The notes under the pieces were generated by a model that was given only the letters and a program-made list of their open reading frames with translations, did no database searches and was not told the origin of the DNA. From positions 1 to 18,300 of the forward strand of contig JABEUL010000137.1 of NCBI GenBank assembly GCA_013044465.1: a stretch of 18,300 bases of DNA, read 5' to 3'. Positions within the stretch are counted from its first letter, which is position 1, and the number at the start of each line of letters is the position of its first letter. The position numbers and the translations under genes are program-made. This document shows positions 1 through 7,847 of the stretch, in pieces. The stretch comes from Acidimicrobiales bacterium (GTDB lineage: Bacteria; Actinomycetota; Acidimicrobiia; Acidimicrobiales; JABEUL01).

Positions 1-11
1 CTATTTTTCAT
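1..11 (-). CDS. Start of a gene truncated by the window edge
   Basis: Only an ATG and two more codons (Met-Lys-Asn) are visible before the window ends. The case for a real start is the GGAGAAG sequence at 17-23 on the minus strand, with GGAG 8 nt before the ATG, a good Shine-Dalgarno spacing. It begins 44 nt after the stop of the MFS exporter gene, with no terminator between, so it may be the last gene of that operon. Nothing can be said about its product. Confidence 0.4.
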
Positions 12-55
12 CTCTACTTCTCCACTATTGATTTCTGTCTTTGAAGAGATTGGCG

Positions 56-1729
56 TCATTTGGTTTCCTCCATATTTATTACTGGCTTTCCTTGGAAATA
101 TGAAGCAATTGCAGCAAAAATACATGTAATTGCAGCAAAAATAAGTACAATTTTCAGTCCCGACATGAAAGGTCCACTAATTAGACTCGGAAAATAGGTC
201 TTGCTAGTCAATACTTGTACGCTTTGATGTGGAAGCGTGGAAAGCAATTTGTGGCCTAACAAAGTTCCCATTGGGTTGTATCCTAAAAATGCCGCAAAAA
301 GGTAGCCAACCGGTGGTCCCCCTGAGAGCTTAACTGCGGTTTGGAGAGGCACTTGATGGGCAACTAAGCCCGTGCGCATAGCATCTGGAATCGTACTTGA
401 TAGTCCTATTACCATAAGGGAGAAAAAGATACCAATAGATAGTGGAGTGCCAATATTTCTAAAAGTTACTCTCATCCCAGATGCCGCCCCTCTCTCGTGA
501 GCTGGCACGGCATTCATAATCGAGACGGTATTTGGTGCCGTAAAGAAACCAAATGCTAATCCATTTGCAAAGAGAATTAAACCAAACTCAGCGTAACTGA
601 AGTCTGCATTTAATAGTGACATTAATCCGAAAGTAACGGCCCCAACGATCATGCCCGTCACCGCAAATGGTCTTGCACCTATTCGATCACTCAACGTTCC
701 AGCCAACGGTCCTGCGACTAGGAAACCTGCAGTAAGTGGAAGCAAGTAGATGCCAGCCCACAGAGGAGTTGACTCAAATGAGTAACCATGAAGTGGGAGC
801 CAAATGCCTTGAAGCCATATGACCAACATGAACATCAATCCACCTTGGGCGACGGAAGCTAGAAGACCTGCAATATTACCCATTAAAAAAGCCTTTAATC
901 GAAAAAGCGGTAACCTAAACATGGGCTCTGAGCTTTTAACTTCTACAACTGCAAAAACGAGTAACACTGCAATTCCGCCAAATATCGTGGCTAAAACCAT
1001 CGGGTTTGTCCAACCTGTAGTGTGGGCTCCGTAGGGCTGGATGCCATAGGTGACGCCAATTAGCACCGATGAAAGCCCTACTGCAAAAAGAATATTGCCT
1101 GGCCAATCAATTTTGGCAGGAGTCTTTGCCCCAAGGTCCTTAAGCTTCAAGTATGCCCAGATTGTCCCAAAAGTTCCAACTGGAACATTGACTAAAAACA
1201 CAAATCTCCACTGGACTGCTGCTAACACTCCACCCAGAATTAGACCTAAAAACTGTCCAGCTATTGCAGCAACTATATTCACCCCCATTGCCATTCCTCG
1301 CTGGTTGGCGGGAAAAGCATCGGTCAGGATCGCTACTGCATTAGCCATGATCATTGCTCCCCCAATAGCTTGCACCATTCGCCAGATTACAATTTCAAGT
1401 GCCGCTCCTTGTCCATGTCCCACAACTAAGGAAAGTGCCACTGCAGCCAGGGTGAAAACCAAAAAACCAGCATTGTAAATCTTTACCCTGCCATACATGT
1501 CGCCCAAGCGCCCGAGAGTCACCACAGCAACTGCACTGACTAGTAGGTAACCCATAAGTATCCAAAGAAGGTATGGGAAATTCGACGGATCTAGTGGATT
1601 CAGTGAAATGCCTCTGAAAATTGCTGGGAGAGCAATAAGAATTGACGATGAGTTGATGGTTGCCATCAACATACCGAGAGTCGTATTTGATAGGGCTATC
1701 CATTTATAACGATCCGCATGAGAAGTCAT
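56..1729 (-). CDS. MFS multidrug exporter, DHA2 (14-TM, EmrB/QacA-like) family
   Basis: The 557-residue protein is hydrophobic throughout and fits the 14-helix drug:H+ antiporter-2 family, which exports drugs or other toxic amphiphiles from the cytoplasm at the expense of the proton gradient. Helix 1 begins near residue 10. MFS motif A, the loop GRLGDMYGRVK, lies at about 73-83, and an antiporter motif C-like glycine-rich helix (GQFLGLILGG) lies at about 160-170. The length matches the family. I chose the ATG at 1729 rather than a TTG at 1753, because the extra eight residues look non-conserved and a 23-bp inverted repeat occupies that DNA. It lies 53 nt downstream of the probable anti-sigma gene on the same strand, which suggests it is co-transcribed with the sigma/anti-sigma pair or is a target of it. 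The substrate cannot be deduced. The family call is firm; the role in resistance is inference. Confidence 0.9.
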   Translation of the reverse strand: MTSHADRYKWIALSNTTLGMLMATINSSSILIALPAIFRGISLNPLDPSNFPYLLWILMGYLLVSAVAVVTLGRLGDMYGRVKIYNAGFLVFTLAAVALSLVVGHGQGAALEIVIWRMVQAIGGAMIMANAVAILTDAFPANQRGMAMGVNIVAAIAGQFLGLILGGVLAAVQWRFVFLVNVPVGTFGTIWAYLKLKDLGAKTPAKIDWPGNILFAVGLSSVLIGVTYGIQPYGAHTTGWTNPMVLATIFGGIAVLLVFAVVEVKSSEPMFRLPLFRLKAFLMGNIAGLLASVAQGGLMFMLVIWLQGIWLPLHGYSFESTPLWAGIYLLPLTAGFLVAGPLAGTLSDRIGARPFAVTGMIVGAVTFGLMSLLNADFSYAEFGLILFANGLAFGFFTAPNTVSIMNAVPAHERGAASGMRVTFRNIGTPLSIGIFFSLMVIGLSSTIPDAMRTGLVAHQVPLQTAVKLSGGPPVGYLFAAFLGYNPMGTLLGHKLLSTLPHQSVQVLTSKTYFPSLISGPFMSGLKIVLIFAAITCIFAAIASYFQGKPVINMEETK

Positions 1730-1731
1730 AC

Positions 1732-1754
1732 ATTGATCATAGCCACAGATCAAT
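1732..1754. promoter_or_regulatory. 23-bp inverted repeat at the MFS exporter start
   Basis: Perfect 7-bp arms, ATTGATC at 1732-1738 and GATCAAT at 1748-1754, flank a 9-nt centre. The dyad ends 2 nt upstream of the exporter ATG and covers the position where a ribosome binding site would be expected; no good Shine-Dalgarno is visible. It could be an operator for a TetR/MarR-type repressor or an RNA hairpin limiting translation. Just upstream (about 1759-1770) is a TTACGT direct repeat. Function is inferred from position. Confidence 0.5.
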
Positions 1755-1782
1755 ATCTTACGTTTACGTTAAGGATATATTT

Positions 1783-3060
1783 CTATATGCTGCAGCTTGA
1801 CCACGCTAGTGATGCAATTGAACACATTGTTTCAGGTTTAATTTTCCATACTCCATTAGTCAGTTCCGCAGTTCCCATCAGTCCCGAGGTGTTGGCTGGT
1901 GGGGATTGGTTATTAGCAAACAATATGTTGTATTTAACATTTGCCTCGGTCGGTGAGGAAAGAGTAACTTCGACTACCTGAACTTTGGCTCCACTCAGGT
2001 AAGATCCTCCAGGGCCCTCGATGATTGAAATTAGAGTTAGTCCGTATCCGACGGGATCGACAAAGTCCTGCGATCTCAGCGAGTATGAAAGCGAGCAGTC
2101 GAATGCGTTTACGTAACTTGCATTTATTTCACTTACGGTGCTCTGATCAGCAATAGTTCCCGGCAAAGTGACTTTGCTCCCCAAATTTGACTGTGATCCA
2201 CCAGCTGGTAGTGATGCAGGAGTGATCGAAGTCAACTGAAGAGGCTCACTTGCCACTAAAGCCCCACTAGTTGAATATGCATTAATTACTCCAGTTCCCT
2301 TTTGAGGAAATAGGCTTAGTGGATCTCCAATGTGTCCGAGTACAGAGAACCCGCCAACTGGTACCATAGAGTCTGTCTGACCATCGGCAAAAGTCACCGA
2401 TATTTCACCGACTAGCGAGCTTGACTGCACGGTTAAGTAAGTGGCTTGCTCGCCCTCTGGGATTCCAAAACTTGAGATAGATGTCACGAACAAAGGCGAG
2501 GTATCACGTCCCATAAAAGAAACTTGCCGTGAAATCACCGCATTTGTATCAGAAAGCTCAAGAGTGACGGTGCTTGTCACTGAGCAGCTGTTTTCTGTGC
2601 TTGCATTTTCCATCTGGGTACCCATGAATGCTCGAAGCGTTACGCCATCTTGGGTAGTACGAGTAAATAGCTTGTTGCCAATATTTGCAATAGACTGAGC
2701 GCCATTGGTTTCGCCTTGCGCTTGTGGCGCATTTCTGTTTTGTTGGAAAACTCCGAAAGGTGGAGGCCCGGTAGATAGTGCTCCAAGCTTTCTCGTGGAG
2801 GGAAGCCGTGGAACTGAAGATAAGGAGAAGCTATTCGGACTTCTAATATCACTCAGCTCAAAGCCTGTCGCAAATGTTAAAATCAATAGGAAGCAGGCCA
2901 ACAAGTAATTTCTGATTTTAATTACCTTTTTCTTTCCCGGTATCTTAGATCTCACTTCAGACCAATTAAGATCAGCATCCGGGAATTGAGCATCACTGCC
3001 CAACTTATCCCTTAACCTGCTTTCCAGATTTAAATCCGGCTCATCAGCTTCATCTGACAT
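1783..3060 (-). CDS. Probable membrane anti-sigma factor, partner of the ECF sigma factor
   Basis: This 425-residue protein has a charged cytoplasmic N-terminus of about 48 residues, one transmembrane helix at about 50-69, and a large extracytoplasmic part. That part starts with a Pro/Ser-rich linker and continues as a Ser/Thr/Gly/Val-rich, probably beta-rich region. A segment around FADGQTDSMVPVGGFSVLG resembles extracellular domains I associate with actinobacterial sigma-linked membrane proteins. The start at 3060 is set by AGGAGG (3069-3074), 8 nt upstream and inside the last sigma codons; an upstream in-frame extension to 3123 would lack this. One nucleotide separates the sigma stop from this ATG, so translation is likely coupled. 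The cytoplasmic part has no HxxxCxxC zinc anti-sigma motif and no cysteines, so the anti-sigma role rests on topology and context, not on a recognised domain. Confidence 0.6.
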   Translation of the reverse strand: MSDEADEPDLNLESRLRDKLGSDAQFPDADLNWSEVRSKIPGKKKVIKIRNYLLACFLLILTFATGFELSDIRSPNSFSLSSVPRLPSTRKLGALSTGPPPFGVFQQNRNAPQAQGETNGAQSIANIGNKLFTRTTQDGVTLRAFMGTQMENASTENSCSVTSTVTLELSDTNAVISRQVSFMGRDTSPLFVTSISSFGIPEGEQATYLTVQSSSLVGEISVTFADGQTDSMVPVGGFSVLGHIGDPLSLFPQKGTGVINAYSTSGALVASEPLQLTSITPASLPAGGSQSNLGSKVTLPGTIADQSTVSEINASYVNAFDCSLSYSLRSQDFVDPVGYGLTLISIIEGPGGSYLSGAKVQVVEVTLSSPTEANVKYNILFANNQSPPANTSGLMGTAELTNGVWKIKPETMCSIASLAWSSCSI

Positions 3061-3061
3061 T

Positions 3062-3628
3062 TCAAATTCCTCCTTGCACTTGTTCAACGCCACTTTCAAA
3101 CGGCGTTGGCTTCTTGCTCTCATCAGTCACATTTAATGATGAATCCTCGAGCATGACCTTTAACTTTTTTTGTCCCCTTGAAATAAGTGATGAGACCGTG
3201 CCCACTTTGCACTTCAAGGCACTTGCAATTTCCTCTGTAGATAGATCTAAGTAGTACCTAAGGACTATGGCAGAACGCTCTTTGTTCGACAGTCTTGAAA
3301 GAAGCTCCAATATTTCATCTATCTGATTTTGCTCCGACTTCCCATCTTTGAATCTTGGGAGATACTTGAATTCAATTTTTCTGCGCCGAAGTTTTGATTT
3401 ACAAGAGTTAACTACGCATTTTGTAAGATATGGAAGGGGATCATCTAAATTTGGTTTCTTCAAATATATTTTGATGAAGACATCCTGCAGCACATCGTGC
3501 GCCAGTGCTTTATCACCCAGATGAAGATAAGCAATCCGGAACAAGCGCATCCCAAAGATCTCGTAGAGGCCCTCTAATCCGTAATCAAACTCAATGGGCT
3601 CGAGAACGACCGGTCTTTTCGAAGTCAT
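3062..3628 (-). CDS. ECF (group 4) RNA polymerase sigma factor
   Basis: The protein is 188 residues long from the ATG at 3628. Region 2 spans about 17-84 and includes the helix with DVLQDVFIKIY, which carries the core-binding and -10 recognition surface. Region 4 spans about 106-158, with LSNKERSAIVLRYYLDLS followed by the helix-turn-helix EEIASALKCKVGTVSSLISRG, which reads the -35 element. An acidic/polar tail of about 28 residues follows. There is no region 1.1 or 3, as expected for ECF sigmas. An in-frame TTG at 3649 would add seven residues, but a GGTGGA lies 13 nt before the ATG and conserved sequence begins after it. It is followed directly by its membrane partner, the usual sigma/anti-sigma order. 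It probably drives envelope-stress transcription, perhaps including the exporter; the regulon is unknown. Confidence 0.88.
   Translation of the reverse strand: MTSKRPVVLEPIEFDYGLEGLYEIFGMRLFRIAYLHLGDKALAHDVLQDVFIKIYLKKPNLDDPLPYLTKCVVNSCKSKLRRRKIEFKYLPRFKDGKSEQNQIDEILELLSRLSNKERSAIVLRYYLDLSTEEIASALKCKVGTVSSLISRGQKKLKVMLEDSSLNVTDESKKPTPFESGVEQVQGGI
3069..3074 (-). promoter_or_regulatory. Ribosome binding site AGGAGG for the anti-sigma gene
   Basis: A perfect AGGAGG lies within the last codons of the sigma gene, 8 nt before the ATG at 3060. It fixes the start of the membrane partner and makes its translation dependent on ribosomes finishing the sigma gene. Confidence 0.85.
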
Positions 3629-3721
3629 ATCAACTATTTTTTCCACCAAACATATTCACGCTTCATGACTAAATATTCATGCAAGAAATTCTAAATTGTG
3701 GAAGTTTTATACTTTTAGCAG

Positions 3722-5197
3722 CTAATCCGACACAATTACTTGGTCTCTGCCGCTTTCTTTGGCCCTGTAAAGTGCAGCGTCGGCAAGTACTAGAAGCTGC
3801 TTCAAATCTCTACTTTCACTTGTTGTTTCAGCAATCCCCACGCTTGCAGTGACTCCTACCGACACGCCCTTTTTCCCAGATACTTTTGAATTAGCAATGA
3901 GAACTCTAATCCTCTCGCAAATGACAATGGCCTCAAGTGCGTCAGCATCGGGCAGAATAATAATGAATTCCTCGCCGCCGTACCGACCTACTATGTCCAC
4001 ATCTCGGCACCCATTGAGGCATGCTTTGGCGCAAACTTTCAGCAGGTTGTCTCCCACAGCATGGCCATGGGTATCATTTACATTTTTGAAGAAATCCAGA
4101 TCAAGTATGGCAACTGCAAGTGGAAATCTAGATCGCTCGGAGCGTCTTAGTTCGCGTTCCCCCAATTCCATCGAATGATTTCGATTAAAGACACCGGTAA
4201 GGGGATCAGTAGTAGCTAGCCGCTGCATTCGACCAAAGAGTCGGACCCCTATCAACCAAGCTGCACCCTCTCCTGCCAAAACCACGGCCGCCATTCCAAG
4301 GAGTCCAAACAACAAATCTTGATCTGCCTGTTTTTCAATTGGTGACAGAGGAAGACCTGCAATTACCATGCCAGAAATCCCCTGGCCAGACGAGCCTAAT
4401 TCGGCGGCTGCATAAAGCCTTGGAGTGCCATCTAAACCGGTTGCTGAAAAAGTTGATGCTGTACTTATACTAGCTCCCACTTGTGATTGGAACGTAGGCA
4501 CGGCAAACATATTTTGTCCCATTTCAGACTTATTTCCAAACAGCGTGGCAAGCACTTTGCCATCGGGAGTAGTTATGTTGATTTGAGTGGAATTTGGAAG
4601 ACTTAGCTGTAAAGGCTGTGAACTTAGATAACTTAGTGAAACCGAAGCATATATGACACCAATAACTTGCTTCTGGGGGTTGTAAATTGGGGCACCGTAA
4701 GCTATAACTTCGGTTTTTGATATTCTCCCAACGGTAATATCTCCTAGTGAAAAACTTTGTGTTTCCATAGTTTGCTTGAAAAAACTCTGATTGGCCACAC
4801 TAATGGCGCCTGTAAATGGCAGTGCAGAACACTTCACTGACCCGTTAAGATCAGCGACGGCAATATTTGCATATGCAAGAAGCTGACCTGCAATGGAGCC
4901 CAAAAGATTCGAACAATCTTGAGAAGTGTAGTTCTCAACCAGTTTAACTTGAGCAAGTGAAGTTACCAATTGCTGCGTAGCTTGAGCTAGAAGACCTTGT
5001 TCGGCCGAGATCTCAGCTGCAATTTGTTTTACCTCAGTACTTGCATCGGCAAGGGAAGCATTTCTTTGGTCAACGCTGATGTTTAGTATCAATAAAATTG
5101 CTGGTAAAAGGGAAAACCCCACCAAAAGCATGAGGCGTAACCTCAATGTTGCTAAGGAAAAGGTGATTCCACTTCGAAACCTACGACTGCGGGCCAT
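3722..5197 (-). CDS. Membrane diguanylate cyclase with extracytoplasmic sensor domain (GGDEF)
   Basis: This 491-residue enzyme should make the second messenger cyclic di-GMP from two GTP. TM1 is at about 20-41 and a Cache-like extracytoplasmic sensor at about 42-290 (segments such as DITVGRIS, GAPIYNPQKQVIGVIYASVSL). TM2 is at about 295-317 and the GGDEF domain at about 324-489. The active-site signature is GGEEF at 407-411, a functional variant. The DxDxFKxxND metal/nucleotide motif (LDLDFFKNVND) is at 366-375. The product-inhibition I-site RxxD (Arg398-Asp401) is intact, so feedback inhibition is expected. No HAMP or EAL domain is visible. The ATG at 5197 has only a weak upstream GAAAG. It sits 53 nt after valS and 72 nt before the sigma gene on the same strand. 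The ligand of the sensor is unknown. Confidence 0.92.
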   Translation of the reverse strand: MARSRRFRSGITFSLATLRLRLMLLVGFSLLPAILLILNISVDQRNASLADASTEVKQIAAEISAEQGLLAQATQQLVTSLAQVKLVENYTSQDCSNLLGSIAGQLLAYANIAVADLNGSVKCSALPFTGAISVANQSFFKQTMETQSFSLGDITVGRISKTEVIAYGAPIYNPQKQVIGVIYASVSLSYLSSQPLQLSLPNSTQINITTPDGKVLATLFGNKSEMGQNMFAVPTFQSQVGASISTASTFSATGLDGTPRLYAAAELGSSGQGISGMVIAGLPLSPIEKQADQDLLFGLLGMAAVVLAGEGAAWLIGVRLFGRMQRLATTDPLTGVFNRNHSMELGERELRRSERSRFPLAVAILDLDFFKNVNDTHGHAVGDNLLKVCAKACLNGCRDVDIVGRYGGEEFIIILPDADALEAIVICERIRVLIANSKVSGKKGVSVGVTASVGIAETTSESRDLKQLLVLADAALYRAKESGRDQVIVSD

Positions 5198-5250
5198 AGC
5201 TTTCAGGTTACTTGCTAAACATCTTGCGACAGGTTCATTGCCTTAAGTAG

Positions 5251-7827
5251 CTATGCTAATTCGACACTTACTAAAAGTTGATCGCCTTCGCTCACCTTGA
5301 ATTCCCAATCCTTGACAGAACCGGCATTACTCAAATCCCCTTGGGCTAGCTCTAAGACTTTGATACTGGATTCATTTGCAGAAACGGTACACTTCGTAAT
5401 TTCAGCTTTCATGGAGAGCATGGCTTCACTCTTGGATCTCCTGATCTCACTAAGTACTTTTGAAACAATCTGGATAACCCAGTCACCTTCAAAATCACCG
5501 GTGACAGGTGGAACATCAATTGGATCGGGCCATGAATTTGAGTGAATAGAGCCCTCGTGCCACCAAGACCAGACTTCTTCTGTGGCAAATGGCAAGAAAG
5601 GAGCGAGAAGTTTCAAGGTCGCCTCTAAAATCGAAAAGAGTGCAAATCTGGCCGAGTCGACATTTGGGTTCTCATCTTGACCATATGCTCTAACTTTCAC
5701 TAGTTCCAAATAGTCATCGCAAAAGTTCCAGAAAAAATTCTCACACACCTCAAGGGCTCTGGTGTAGTCATAGCGCTCAAGGGACTCACTTGCTGTTTTT
5801 ATGACGGCATTTAGTTTTGAAATCATTGCAAGATCTAGAAGTTCAAAAGATTTTGGCTGCGGGACTTCAATTTCACCCTCTGAATTGGTGAGCCGATCCA
5901 ATACAAACTTAGATGCATTTAAAATCTTTATGACGAGCCTTCTACCGATTTTCATCTGACCATCATCTACTGCCGTATCAACCCCGGGCCTTCCAGATGC
6001 CGCCCAGTACCTCACTGCATCAGCACCATGTGATTCCAGAAGTGGAAGTGGAGTAACGACATTCCCTTTAGACTTCGACATTTTCTTGCGATCGGGATCG
6101 AGAACAAAGCCAGATATAGCTGCATGCTTAAAGGGAAGTGAGTTATGTTCAAAATGCGACCTTACCACGGTCGAAAAAAGCCAAGTCCTTATAATGTCAT
6201 GAGCTTGCGGTCTTAAATCCATTGGAAAGACTGCCTTGAAAAGCTCGGGACTGCTAATCCATCCGCCAGCAATTTGCGGAGTCAGTGAAGATGTGGCCCA
6301 GGTATCCATTACATCGGGATCTCCAACAAAACCTCCTGGTTGGTTGCGATCCTTATCTGAATATCCTTGAGGGATCTCCGATGATGGATCAATTGGAAGG
6401 TCTGTCTCACTTGGAAGTAGTGGTGCATCATAGTCAGGAGCGCCATTTTCACCGACTTTATACCAAAGAGGAAACGGCACTCCGAAGTACCTCTGTCTGG
6501 AGATATTCCAATCCCCATTTAGCCCTCTGACCCAAGCTTCATATCTAGCTTTCATATATTGGGGGTGCCAGACGAGCTCTTCTCCCCTCTTCAACAGCGG
6601 ATCTATGGCATCTAGAGTTCTTATATACCATTGCCGTGAGGTTACTATTTCTAAAGGCCTGTCACCCTTTTCAAAAAACTTGACGGCGTGCTTTATCTTT
6701 CTAACCTCACCAATCATGGAGCCTTCATGAACTAGTAGTTCAACAATTGCACTTCGAGCCCCCGCTACTCGTTTGCCGAGTAAATGTGCATAGTTCTCAT
6801 TAGCAAGTTTTGGATCAGCTGAGAAAAAGGCTTCACTTCCAAAGTCAACGGGCATCATCCGGCCATTTCTAGCTACAACTACTCTGAGGGGAAGATTTAG
6901 ATCCTTCCACCAAATGACATCGGTCATGTCACCAAAGGTGCAGATCATCGCCACTCCAGTTCCCTTTTCGGGATCAGCTAGAGAATGAGCAACTATTGGG
7001 ACTTTTATTCCAAATAGAGGAGTAATTGCAAATTTTCCAAAAAGTGGCTGATACCTCTTGTCATCGGGGTGAGCAACAAGTGCCACGCAGGCAGGTAAAA
7101 GCTCAGGCCTAGTGGTATCAATTAAAACTTTCCCGCTCTCATTATCAAGTTTGAATGAAAGCTTGTGGAATGCGCCGTCAATTTCTTTGTCTTCCAGCTC
7201 AGCTTGGGCAACTGCGGTTTGAAAATCCACATCCCAAAGAGTTGGGGCCTCACTTTGATAAGCCAAACCTTTGTTAAGTAGGTTTAAAAATGCCTTTTGG
7301 GAGATCGCCATTGCCTCTTTGTCAATTGTTGCATAGGTTTTTGACCAGTCAACACTTAGACCCAAGTATTTCCAAAGGTGCTCGAATGCTTCTTCATCTC
7401 TGGAGGTAAGTCTTAGGCAAAGTTCTACAAAATTAGGTCTTGAAATGGCAATGGGCGGATCATATGGAGTGTCTTTTGTTTGGAAATTTGGATCATAAGG
7501 AAGTGTTGGATCACAAGTGACCCCGAAAAAGTTTTGAACTCTTCTTTCAGTGGGTAATCCATTGTCATCCCAACCCATGGGATAAAAGACTTTTTTGCCT
7601 TTCATTCTTTGATAACGTGCAATAGTATCCGTATGGGTATAGGAAAAAACATGACCGACATGCAAGCTCCCAGAGACCGTGGGCGGCGGAGTATCAATAG
7701 AGTAAACTTCCTCGCGCGAAATCCCAGGCGTGAGTGTGAATCGATAAATCTGGTTTTCTTCCCAGATCTTCGACCACTTTTCCTCAAGACCTTCAATTTT
7801 TGGCTTCTCTGGCACAGAGCTATTCAT
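5251..7827 (-). CDS. valS: Valyl-tRNA synthetase, archaeal/rickettsial (type 2) form
   Basis: This class Ia synthetase of 858 residues charges tRNA-Val in the cytoplasm. The N-terminal region has the PPPTVSGSLHVGHVFSYTHTD signature, with the HIGH-type motif HVGH at 56-59, then YPMGWDDNGLPTERRVQ, which replaces the bacterial GxDHAGIATQ block. The KMSKS loop is intact at 582-586. The editing (CP1) domain lies between, and a helical anticodon-binding domain follows. The C-terminus ends in a short beta-rich segment without the long coiled-coil of typical bacterial ValRS. These points identify type 2, known from archaea, Rickettsia and some actinobacteria. The ATG at 7827 is chosen because residues from VPEKPKIEGLEEKW onward are conserved; the reading frame stays open to 7872. 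It is divergent from cysS with only 20 nt between starts, so its promoter must lie inside cysS. The diguanylate cyclase gene follows after 53 nt. Confidence 0.95.
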   Translation of the reverse strand: MNSSVPEKPKIEGLEEKWSKIWEENQIYRFTLTPGISREEVYSIDTPPPTVSGSLHVGHVFSYTHTDTIARYQRMKGKKVFYPMGWDDNGLPTERRVQNFFGVTCDPTLPYDPNFQTKDTPYDPPIAISRPNFVELCLRLTSRDEEAFEHLWKYLGLSVDWSKTYATIDKEAMAISQKAFLNLLNKGLAYQSEAPTLWDVDFQTAVAQAELEDKEIDGAFHKLSFKLDNESGKVLIDTTRPELLPACVALVAHPDDKRYQPLFGKFAITPLFGIKVPIVAHSLADPEKGTGVAMICTFGDMTDVIWWKDLNLPLRVVVARNGRMMPVDFGSEAFFSADPKLANENYAHLLGKRVAGARSAIVELLVHEGSMIGEVRKIKHAVKFFEKGDRPLEIVTSRQWYIRTLDAIDPLLKRGEELVWHPQYMKARYEAWVRGLNGDWNISRQRYFGVPFPLWYKVGENGAPDYDAPLLPSETDLPIDPSSEIPQGYSDKDRNQPGGFVGDPDVMDTWATSSLTPQIAGGWISSPELFKAVFPMDLRPQAHDIIRTWLFSTVVRSHFEHNSLPFKHAAISGFVLDPDRKKMSKSKGNVVTPLPLLESHGADAVRYWAASGRPGVDTAVDDGQMKIGRRLVIKILNASKFVLDRLTNSEGEIEVPQPKSFELLDLAMISKLNAVIKTASESLERYDYTRALEVCENFFWNFCDDYLELVKVRAYGQDENPNVDSARFALFSILEATLKLLAPFLPFATEEVWSWWHEGSIHSNSWPDPIDVPPVTGDFEGDWVIQIVSKVLSEIRRSKSEAMLSMKAEITKCTVSANESSIKVLELAQGDLSNAGSVKDWEFKVSEGDQLLVSVELA

Positions 7828-7847
7828 ATTGGTGTTACCGTACCTCA

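Noticed and set aside
1050..1478. 142-residue plus-strand frame inside the MFS gene
   Set aside because: Antisense shadow of transmembrane codons; rich in Thr/Pro/Ile as expected for such shadows.
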